Assembly: GCA_945869245.1 (NCBI GenBank)
Contig: CAMBOY010000190.1
Location: forward strand, 1-6,162
Length of the DNA stretch: 6,162 nucleotides
Reading direction: 5' to 3'
Origin: Hydrogenophaga intermedia
GTDB taxonomy: Bacteria > Pseudomonadota > Gammaproteobacteria > Burkholderiales > Burkholderiaceae_C
Shown: positions 1 to 5,416 of the stretch, in pieces
Layout of the letters: each line of letters opens with the position of its first letter
How positions within the stretch are numbered: the first letter of the stretch is position 1
Program-made: the position numbers and the translations under genes
Notes under the pieces: model-generated
Databases searched by the model: none
What the model was told of the DNA's origin: nothing
The model's input: only the letters and a program-made list of their open reading frames with translations

Positions 1-750
1 GACGATCTCGCCAGTCAAATAGCTCGCCGCGTCGCTGGCCAGCCAAGCCACCACCTCAGCAATCTCCTCAGGCTGCCCCAAGCGTTTCATGGGTGTGCGG
101 CCCAAAATGCGCTGGCGCGCGTCCTCGCTGGTCAGCACCGCCTGCGCCGCCAGCTCGGTGGCAATGGTGCCGGGCGCCACCGCGTTCACCCGAATGCCGT
201 GGTCGGCCAGGGCCAGCGCCATCACCCGGGTGAGCTGGTTGATGCCGCCCTTGCTCACGTTGTAGCTGGCGATGCTGGGAATGGCCATGACGCCGTTGAC
301 CGAGCTCATGTTGACGATGGCACCACGCGTGCCGGCAGCCACCATGGCGCGCGCCACCGCCTGCCCCATCAAAAATGCGCCTTTGAGGTTGACCCGCAGC
401 ACCGCATCAAAGTCGGCTTCACTCACCTCCAGAAAGGGCGCAGCCTTGAAAATGCCGGCGTTGTTCACCAGCGCATCGATGCGCCCGCCCCAGACCAAGG
501 CCGCGTCCACCGCGCGCTGCACCGCAGCGGCGTCGCCCACGTCGGCACACACAAACAAGCCCCCCAGCTCGCTGGCCAGAGCTTCGCCACGGGTGGCGTC
601 AATGTCGACCAGCACCACCCGCGCGCCGTCGGCAACAAAGCGGCGGGCGCAGGCCGCGCCAATGCCTTGGGCGGCGCCGGTGATCAGCGCCACCCGGTCT
701 TGCAGGCCGACACGTGGGCGGGATGGGGGCGTGGGGGATTGGCTGGACAT
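1..750 (-). CDS. Short-chain dehydrogenase/reductase (SDR), 3' end cut by window
   Basis: Classical SDR oxidoreductase, NAD(P)-dependent and cytoplasmic. I translated the minus strand from the ATG at 748-750: 250 codons stay open to base 1. Seen: Rossmann motif TGAAQGIG (residues 24-31); acidic D49 at the end of the second strand, which in this family favours NAD(H) over NADP(H); NNAG (96-99); and the catalytic set N121, S150, Y163 and K167 (YNVSK). The window stops at LTGEIV, so only the last few residues, usually ending in a DGG-like motif, are missing. A good ribosome site AGGAG (759-763 on the complement) lies 8 nt before the ATG and supports this start. About 18 residues, Ser/Pro-rich at first, precede the first Rossmann strand. 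The substrate cannot be told: sequences like this are annotated as 3-oxoacyl-ACP reductase, glucose 1-dehydrogenase or similar. Family assignment is firm, specific function unknown. Confidence 0.95.
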   Translation of the reverse strand, partial: MSSQSPTPPSRPRVGLQDRVALITGAAQGIGAACARRFVADGARVVLVDIDATRGEALASELGGLFVCADVGDAAAVQRAVDAALVWGGRIDALVNNAGIFKAAPFLEVSEADFDAVLRVNLKGAFLMGQAVARAMVAAGTRGAIVNMSSVNGVMAIPSIASYNVSKGGINQLTRVMALALADHGIRVNAVAPGTIATELAAQAVLTSEDARQRILGRTPMKRLGQPEEIAEVVAWLASDAASYLTGEIV

Positions 751-758
751 GGCGGGGG

Positions 759-763
759 CTCCT
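759..763 (-). promoter_or_regulatory. Ribosome binding site of the SDR gene
   Basis: AGGAG on the minus strand, 8 nt upstream of the ATG at 750. It fixes the SDR start. It lies inside the 38-bp gap shared with the divergent gloA, so the two leaders overlap. Confidence 0.7.
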
Positions 764-788
764 GAACGCCGGCGGCACAATGGCGGGT

Positions 789-1196
789 ATGCGAATCCTC
801 CACACCATGCTGCGCGTCGGCAACTTGCAACGGTCCATCGATTTTTACACCCAGGTGCTGGGCATGCAGTTGCTGCGCACCTCGGAAAACCCTGAGTACA
901 AATACTCGCTGGCCTTTTTGGGCTTTGACGAGGGCAACCCCGGTCAGGCTGAGATCGAACTCACCTACAACTGGGGCGTGGAGAGTTACGACATGGGCAG
1001 CGCCTACGGGCACATCGCCCTGGGCGTGGAAGACGCCTACGCCGCCTGCGCCAAGATCCAAGCCGCCGGCGGCAATGTGACACGCGAGCCCGGCCCGGTG
1101 AAGGGCGGCACCACGGTGATCGCTTTTGTGACCGACCCCGACGGCTACAAGATTGAGTTGATCCAGCGCAAAGACGGCGGCGCCAGTCTGCGCTGA
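789..1196 (+). CDS. gloA: Lactoylglutathione lyase (glyoxalase I)
   Basis: Isomerises the hemithioacetal of methylglyoxal and glutathione to S-lactoylglutathione, the first step of cytoplasmic methylglyoxal detoxification; glyoxalase II then releases D-lactate. The 135-residue product matches the usual length and opens MRILHTMLRVG, nearly the same as E. coli GloA. Metal ligands of the family are visible: H5, E57 (in IELTYNW), H75 (in YGHIAL) and E123 (in GYKIEL). The short 135-aa form with these ligands is the Ni/Co-preferring bacterial type by family knowledge. The glutathione-site stretch NPEYKYSLAF and the NVTREPGPVKGG loop are intact. Start: the ATG at 789 aligns with known GloA N-termini. 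An in-frame ATG at 780 would add only MAG. No convincing Shine-Dalgarno precedes either. It is divergent from the SDR gene and convergent with the peptidase gene, so probably monocistronic. Confidence 0.98.
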   Translation: MRILHTMLRVGNLQRSIDFYTQVLGMQLLRTSENPEYKYSLAFLGFDEGNPGQAEIELTYNWGVESYDMGSAYGHIALGVEDAYAACAKIQAAGGNVTREPGPVKGGTTVIAFVTDPDGYKIELIQRKDGGASLR

Positions 1197-1209
1197 ACGA
1201 ACCCGTGGC

Positions 1210-3300
1210 CTAAGGCCGGGCCAGCTGGGTCCATAGAAATGCAAACTCCATGGCCATGCGTTCGGCGTCCTGGTTGTGGTCAACAGCGGCCGAGTGGCCC
1301 CCATCAATCGTTTCGTGGTACAGCACGGCATGGCCTTGCTCCAGCATCTTGGCCGCCATCTTGCGCGCGTGGCTCGGGTGCACCCGGTCGTCCTGAGTCG
1401 AGGTGACCAACAACAGCGGCGGGTAGCTGTGGCCTTGCTGTACGTTGTGGTAGGGGCTGTACTGTGAGATAACGGCCCAGTCCTCGGGCACATCGGGGTC
1501 GCCGTATTCGGCTATCCAGCTCGCGCCAGCCAGCAGGGTGTGGTACTGCCGCATGTCCAGCAAAGGCACTTGGCAGACCACGGCGTTGAACAGATCCGGC
1601 CGCTGCACCATCACGGCACCCACCAACAAGCCGCCGTTGCTGCCCCCCTGGATGCCCAGGTGCTGCGCAGACGTCACTCGCCGAGCGATCAAATCTTCGG
1701 CCACGGCCACAAAATCGTCGAAGCTGTTTTGTTTGTGGACACCGCTGCCCGCTTGGTGCCAAGCGGGACCATATTCGCCCCCGCCCCGGATGTTGGCCAC
1801 CACCCAGACGCCACCCTTGGCGAGCCACTCGGAGCCGTATTCCGCCGCGTAGCGGGGCTGCTCGGACACTTCAAATCCGCCGTAGCCGCACAGCAGCGTT
1901 GGGTTTTTTCCATCACGAGGTCGGTCGTACGCGCCCACCACAAAGTAAGGGACTGGGGTGCCGTCTTTGGAGGTCGCAAAATGCTGCTCTGCCTGCACGC
2001 GAGTGGCATCAAAAAATGCGGGACTGGTTTTGATGCACACCAATTCGTCTTGACTGGTCTCTCCGAGGTACAGCGCATCGGGGGTAACAAAGTTCGCGTA
2101 ATCCAGAAAGTAGTGCTCGGCCAATGGGTCGTCTGCCACCTGCGGATCATGCAATCCAGAGAGCTGCAAAGTGCCCAGACCGGGTGCGGCAATGTCGCGT
2201 TTGCACCATCTGCCGCCCGCCAAATACCACGCTTCGGCGCGGCCAGCCACGTGGTCCAGCACACTCAGCAGGACGTGGGTGCGGGTCGTCGAAAAGTCTG
2301 CCAGAGAGGTGCTTGGCGTCGGGGTAAACAATGCCGAGAGCGCCCGATCACCCTGCAGGTACGCCGCCGCATCCCCCACCAGCAAGCTGCCGGCTGGCCA
2401 GGTGCATGGGCCGTGCGCGTGCTGCACAGTCCAGTCGCTGCGCAGCTGGATCAGGACGTGCTCCTGCCAGAAGTACAGCTCGGCATCGTCGGGTTTGGGC
2501 ACCTCCTGCAGAGCGCGATCTTTACTCCAGAGATACAGCTGGGTGCTGTAGAAGCTGTCTGCGTGCTCAAAACTCACCCGCTCAAAGCCTGGTGTGTGGT
2601 CCACATACGCCCGCACGTCGACATCGGTAGATTCACCGCCAAAAACCAGCTCGGCATCGCTCAAGGCCTGTCCCCGCCGCCAGAGTTTGATGGTGCGCGG
2701 ATAACCGGACTCGGTCAGGGACTCGGGACCCCAATCGGTGCCCACCAGCAGATGGTCATGGTCCAGCCAGGCCGTCGAGGATTTGGCTTCTGGCAGGACA
2801 AAACCATCTTGCACAAACTGTTTGGTAGAGGTGTCGAACTCACGCACCACCACCGCATCAGAGCCGCCGCGGGAAAGCGAGATCAGGCAACGGCTTGAGG
2901 TGCCGCCAAGGCACTGCTCTCCTTCCCAGACCCAGTTTTCGCCCTCTGCTTCGGCCAGGGCGTCCAGATCCAACAGCACCTCCCACATGGGATGACTCAG
3001 CTGGTATTCGGCAAGGGGCGTGCGGCGCCACACACCACGCGGCTTGGTCTCGTCGCGCCAGAAATTGAAGAAAAACGCGCCTTCGCGGTAGGCGTGTGGA
3101 ATCTGCTGGGGCGCCGCAAGTTGCTCCCGAAGGCGCTGTCTGCTGGCCTCGAAGCTGGGGTGTGCCTTCAATTGGGCAGACGACATGGCGTTCTGCTCGC
3201 GCACCCACGCCAGCGCCCGCTTCCCCTGCACGTCCTCCAACCAGGCATAGGGGTCCTCAGGATCGGTGTGGGCGGCGTTGGAAAAGGATGATGGGCTCAT
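1210..3300 (-). CDS. Prolyl oligopeptidase family serine peptidase (S9A)
   Basis: Serine peptidase of clan SC that cleaves short peptides, in this family typically after proline. The product is 696 residues from the ATG at 3300, about normal for the family. Numbering from that ATG: a DPYAWLED segment (about 16-23) typical of the S9 N-terminus, a beta-propeller region (roughly 65-430), then the alpha/beta-hydrolase domain. Catalytic triad candidates are S554 in GGSNGG, D637 (or D638) in QDDRV and H669 in GGHSAA; the conserved NIRGGGEYG segment is also present. No signal peptide is seen, so it is probably cytoplasmic. Start: a GTG at 3321 would add MFSTTPV, but lies only 14 nt past the T-run of the preceding gene's terminator, so the ATG at 3300 is preferred. 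Neither has a clear Shine-Dalgarno. The TAG stop (1210-1212) faces the gloA stop 13 bp away. Proline specificity is inferred from family, not shown. Confidence 0.96.
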   Translation of the reverse strand: MSPSSFSNAAHTDPEDPYAWLEDVQGKRALAWVREQNAMSSAQLKAHPSFEASRQRLREQLAAPQQIPHAYREGAFFFNFWRDETKPRGVWRRTPLAEYQLSHPMWEVLLDLDALAEAEGENWVWEGEQCLGGTSSRCLISLSRGGSDAVVVREFDTSTKQFVQDGFVLPEAKSSTAWLDHDHLLVGTDWGPESLTESGYPRTIKLWRRGQALSDAELVFGGESTDVDVRAYVDHTPGFERVSFEHADSFYSTQLYLWSKDRALQEVPKPDDAELYFWQEHVLIQLRSDWTVQHAHGPCTWPAGSLLVGDAAAYLQGDRALSALFTPTPSTSLADFSTTRTHVLLSVLDHVAGRAEAWYLAGGRWCKRDIAAPGLGTLQLSGLHDPQVADDPLAEHYFLDYANFVTPDALYLGETSQDELVCIKTSPAFFDATRVQAEQHFATSKDGTPVPYFVVGAYDRPRDGKNPTLLCGYGGFEVSEQPRYAAEYGSEWLAKGGVWVVANIRGGGEYGPAWHQAGSGVHKQNSFDDFVAVAEDLIARRVTSAQHLGIQGGSNGGLLVGAVMVQRPDLFNAVVCQVPLLDMRQYHTLLAGASWIAEYGDPDVPEDWAVISQYSPYHNVQQGHSYPPLLLVTSTQDDRVHPSHARKMAAKMLEQGHAVLYHETIDGGHSAAVDHNQDAERMAMEFAFLWTQLARP

Positions 3301-3335
3301 GACGGGTGTCGTTGAAAACACAGAGTTACGCCAAC

Positions 3336-3368
3336 AAAAAAGCCCGGCCAGGTAGCTCCTGCCGGGCT
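3336..3368 (-). terminator. Rho-independent terminator after the OmpA-domain gene
   Basis: A GC-rich hairpin: AGCCCGGCCAGG (3341-3352) pairs with CCTGCCGGGCT (3358-3368) around a 5-nt loop (TAGCT), with one bulged base. Read on the minus strand the hairpin is followed by six T residues (complement of 3336-3341). It starts about 22 nt after the stop codon of the OmpA-domain gene. It separates that gene from the peptidase gene downstream on the same strand, so the two are probably separate transcription units. Confidence 0.87.
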
Positions 3369-3389
3369 GTGTGCTGCCAGGAAGCGAGC

Positions 3390-3887
3390 TTACTGGGCGA
3401 TCACCACTTCCACGCGGCGCGCTTCGGCGGCGCTGCCATCGCCCACCATTTGTTCGGGCTTCTTCAGTTCCATGCCCGCCTCGGCCACGCCAGCGCCCAT
3501 CAGGGCGTCGCGCACGGCCAGGGCGCGCTGCTTGGCCAGCTCGGCGTTCATGGCGGGGTCGCCGCTGGCGTCGTGAAAACCGGAGATGGTCAACATCTTG
3601 CCGGCCTGCGCGGCGGCGATGGCTTCGCCCAGCGCCTGCACAGCACCAGCGGCCAAATCGGCTTTGCCGGACGCGAAGTAAAACTTCACCACGCCGGCCT
3701 CCACCACCACGCTGGGCTCACCGTCGGCCACCGGAGCGGCCACCACCGCTGCGGCGGGCGCGGCCGGCTTGGCGCCACGGCTTTTGCTGATGCCCATGCC
3801 CACCGCCAGGCCCACAGCCAGCAGAATCACCGACACCAACACCACCCCCACCACCCGCATATCCTGATCGTTATCCTGAGAAGACAT
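3390..3887 (-). CDS. Membrane-anchored OmpA-type C-terminal domain protein
   Basis: A 165-residue protein with one N-terminal hydrophobic helix (about 11-33, starting RVVGVVLVSV), a flexible Ala/Pro-rich linker (38-58) and an OmpA C-terminal domain (about 66-165). The domain starts VKFYFASGKADL, as in VxFxxxSxxL of the family. Its peptidoglycan (diaminopimelate) contact positions are present as D106 (GFHDASG) and R121 (KQRALAVRDAL), with N114 between. It is most likely tethered in the inner membrane with the domain in the periplasm, binding peptidoglycan non-covalently. There is no lipobox cysteine or beta-barrel, unlike Pal or OmpA. Start: GGAG (complement of 3895-3898) lies 7 nt before the ATG at 3887. 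The terminator directly downstream and the divergent gene upstream make it monocistronic. Its biological partner is unknown; context does not tell. Confidence 0.92.
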   Translation of the reverse strand: MSSQDNDQDMRVVGVVLVSVILLAVGLAVGMGISKSRGAKPAAPAAAVVAAPVADGEPSVVVEAGVVKFYFASGKADLAAGAVQALGEAIAAAQAGKMLTISGFHDASGDPAMNAELAKQRALAVRDALMGAGVAEAGMELKKPEQMVGDGSAAEARRVEVVIAQ

Positions 3888-3894
3888 ACCATTG

Positions 3895-3898
3895 CTCC
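3895..3898 (-). promoter_or_regulatory. Ribosome binding site of the OmpA-domain gene
   Basis: GGAG on the minus strand with 7 nt to the ATG at 3887; it supports that start. Confidence 0.65.
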
Positions 3899-3920
3899 GA
3901 CAATTAGAAAACCGAACAAC

Positions 3921-3936
3921 GCCTGCAGGCTTGCAG
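3921..3936. repeat. Palindrome in the divergent intergenic region
   Basis: GCCTGCAGGC (3921-3930) is a perfect 10-bp palindrome. It overlaps a second inverted pair, CTGCA (3923-3927) and TGCAG (3932-3936). It sits midway in the 79-bp gap between the divergent OmpA-domain gene and the ChaC gene, where an operator or stem could affect both. No regulator is known, and short GC-rich palindromes arise by chance in such DNA. Confidence 0.3.
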
Positions 3937-3966
3937 CGGGCGCCACACCAAAGACAGCAATTTTAG

Positions 3967-4641
3967 ATGCCAGCCACTTGCCCACCGCTGACGCTCCCTG
4001 CGCCGCCGCGCCACCGCTGGCCAACGGACCCGCGCGCGCGTGACAAACAGCGCATGTATGCGCAAACCGTGGCCGACTGGCGCAGTCTGGGGCCAAAGGC
4101 CGACCTGTGGGTGTTTGCCTACGCCAGCCTGGTGTGGCGGCCCGAGTTTGCCGCCGCCGAGCAGCGCCCGGCCACCGTGTGGGGCCACCACCGCGCGCTG
4201 CGCATGTGGAGCCGCGTCAACCGCGGCACCTTTGAGCGGCCCGGCCTGGTCTTCACCCTGCTGCCCGGCGGGCGCTGCCAGGGCCTGGCGCTGAAAGTGC
4301 CACACCAGCAAGTGATGAACGTGCTACCCGCGCTGTGGGAGCGCGAAATGCCCAACCCGATTTACGACCCGCGCTGGCTGCGCTGCCACACACCGGCTGG
4401 CCCGGTCACCGCCCTGGCCTTCACCCTGAGCACCCACAGCCCACAACACACCGGCGCCCTCAGCGTGGCCGAATACCGCGCCATTTTTGAGCACGCCTGC
4501 GGCCGCTATGGCAGCACCCGCGACTACGCGCTGCAGACCTGGCACGGCCTGCGCGCCCACGGCATCCACGACCGTGGCCTGCAGCGCCTGCTGCAAGACT
4601 GCGGCATTCCCATCGACACCGACACACCCCACACACCATGA
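3967..4641 (+). CDS. chaC: ChaC-type gamma-glutamylcyclotransferase
   Basis: The family splits glutathione (gamma-Glu-Cys-Gly) into 5-oxoproline and Cys-Gly in the cytoplasm. Numbering from the ATG at 3967 (224 aa): the substrate-loop motif is VFAYASLVWRPEF (49-61), equivalent to YGSLxW with Ala for the first Gly; the REM motif with the presumed catalytic Glu is LWEREM (123-128, E127), followed by NPIYDPRWL, as in E. coli ChaC LWxREMxxxxYxPxW. The C-terminal helical part (TRDYALQTWHGLRAHGI) also matches the family. Start is uncertain: the first ~29 residues are Pro/Arg-rich and not family-like, and an ATG at 4054 (MYAQTVADW) would still leave the whole domain. No Shine-Dalgarno is visible before either. 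The stop overlaps the pdxH start as ATGA, so the two genes form an operon with probable translational coupling. Confidence 0.93.
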   Translation: MPATCPPLTLPAPPRHRWPTDPRARDKQRMYAQTVADWRSLGPKADLWVFAYASLVWRPEFAAAEQRPATVWGHHRALRMWSRVNRGTFERPGLVFTLLPGGRCQGLALKVPHQQVMNVLPALWEREMPNPIYDPRWLRCHTPAGPVTALAFTLSTHSPQHTGALSVAEYRAIFEHACGRYGSTRDYALQTWHGLRAHGIHDRGLQRLLQDCGIPIDTDTPHTP

Positions 4642-5273
4642 ACATCGCCGATCTGCGCAAAAGCTACGAAAAAGCCGAGCTGAATGAACAAGCCTCACAC
4701 GCCGACCCGCTGAAGCAGTTTGACCAGTGGCTGAACGAAGCCATCAAGAGCGAGGTGCCCGAGCCCAACGCCATGACACTGGCCACCGTGAGCAGCAACC
4801 TGCGGCCCAGCACGCGCGTGGTGCTGATCAAGGGCTATGACGAGCGTGGCATTGTTTGGTACACCAACTACGACAGCCGAAAAGGCCGCGAATTGGCGGG
4901 CAACCCGTTTGCAGCGCTGCAGTTTCACTGGGTGGAGCTGGAACGCGTGGTGCGCATCGAGGGCGTGGTGGAAAAAGTGAGCGACGCAGAAAGCGACGCC
5001 TATTTCCACAGCCGCCCACTGGACAGCCGCATCGGCGCCTGGGCCAGCCCCCAAAGTGAGGTCATCGACAGCCGCACCGTGCTGGTGACCAACGCCGCCA
5101 AATACGGCGCGCAATTTCTGCTCAACCCACCGCGTCCACCGCACTGGGGCGGCTACCGCCTGAAGCCCGACAACTGGCAGTTTTGGCAGGGCCGCAAAAG
5201 CCGGCTGCACGACCGGCTGCGCTACACGCTGCAGGCCGATGGGGGGTGGTTGCGGGAGCGGCTGGCGCCTTGA
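4638..5273 (+). CDS. pdxH: Pyridoxamine 5'-phosphate oxidase
   Basis: FMN-dependent enzyme oxidising pyridoxine or pyridoxamine 5'-phosphate to pyridoxal 5'-phosphate with O2, the last step of PLP synthesis and salvage; a cytoplasmic homodimer in the family. At 211 residues it is close to E. coli PdxH (218). Seen: N-terminal lid LRKSY (R7, Y10); FMN/substrate strand RVVLIK (60-65); WYTNYDSRKG (74-83); YFHSRPLDSRIGAW (122-135; Y122, R126, S130 as substrate-phosphate contacts); QS (139-140); WGGYR (170-174); and the signature FWQGRKSRLHDR (182-193; W183, R189, H191, R193), ending RLAP. One oddity: the conserved Gln of the LERQV segment (E. coli Q111, an FMN contact) is Val104 (LERVV). The start overlaps the chaC stop by 4 bp with no Shine-Dalgarno seen. 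No terminator is visible after the TGA. Confidence 0.98.
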   Translation: MNIADLRKSYEKAELNEQASHADPLKQFDQWLNEAIKSEVPEPNAMTLATVSSNLRPSTRVVLIKGYDERGIVWYTNYDSRKGRELAGNPFAALQFHWVELERVVRIEGVVEKVSDAESDAYFHSRPLDSRIGAWASPQSEVIDSRTVLVTNAAKYGAQFLLNPPRPPHWGGYRLKPDNWQFWQGRKSRLHDRLRYTLQADGGWLRERLAP

Positions 5274-5323
5274 CCCTCATGTCACGGCATCGTGGGTGCG
5301 CACATGAACGGTCCAGGTTGCAA
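5274..5323. other. Short non-coding stretch after pdxH
   Basis: Fifty bases between the pdxH stop and the candidate attC. There is a small palindrome GTGCGCAC (5296-5303) and a weak 5-bp inverted pair CATGT/ACATG (5278-5282 and 5302-5306). Neither has a T-run, so I do not call a terminator. No gene is seen. Confidence 0.4.
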
Positions 5324-5416
5324 GCGGAACGTGAAAATGAGAGGCGGCCGGAATCGAAGGCGGAGTGAACCGAAAGCGCCAGCTTGCAGACGTCCCTCTC
5401 GATTGCGGGGTTAGCC
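5324..5416 (-). other. Candidate integron attC recombination site
   Basis: Read on the minus strand: GGCTAAC (5416-5410) as the left core (consensus RYYYAAC, one mismatch), a 9-nt spacer, GAGAGG (5400-5395), a long centre, CCTCTC (5344-5339), an 8-nt spacer, then GTT (5330-5328) followed by CCGC. The pairs AAC/GTT and GAGAGG/CCTCTC with near-equal spacers give the nested inverted-repeat layout of attC, total 93 bp, within the known size range. The TAA of the cassette-borne gene lies inside the left core, typical of integron cassettes. Against it: the centre pairs poorly by eye, and the right core GTTCCGC departs from GTTRRRY, as could happen at an array-chromosome junction, since the bases after the G belong to the next DNA. 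Possibly degenerate. Confidence 0.5.

Noticed and set aside
199..765. Plus-strand open frame over the SDR gene
   Set aside because: It is the exact codon-aligned complement of the SDR frame (His/Ala/Gly-rich, low-complexity translation). The minus-strand SDR has all catalytic motifs.
684..1493. Minus-strand frame across gloA and the end of the peptidase gene
   Set aside because: Runs antisense to gloA and out of frame with the peptidase, whose assignments are certain; no domain is seen in the translation.
1540..2898. Long open plus-strand frame antisense to the peptidase gene
   Set aside because: Lies wholly within the well-supported S9 peptidase gene on the opposite strand. Its translation has no recognisable domain; in GC-rich DNA the antisense frame often stays open.
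3306..4043. Plus-strand frame antisense to the OmpA-domain gene
   Set aside because: His-rich translation typical of a shadow frame; it crosses the terminator hairpin and overlaps the real minus-strand gene.
5324..5416. The inverted repeat as a transcription terminator for pdxH or the HEPN-like gene
   Set aside because: The stem is interrupted by a ~50-nt centre and has no T-run on either strand, so it does not look rho-independent.
5324..5416. attC in the opposite (plus-strand) orientation
   Set aside because: GTTAGCC would be a fair right core, but the gene before it would then be pdxH, a core gene. The stop-codon overlap on the minus strand favours the other orientation. Not fully excluded.
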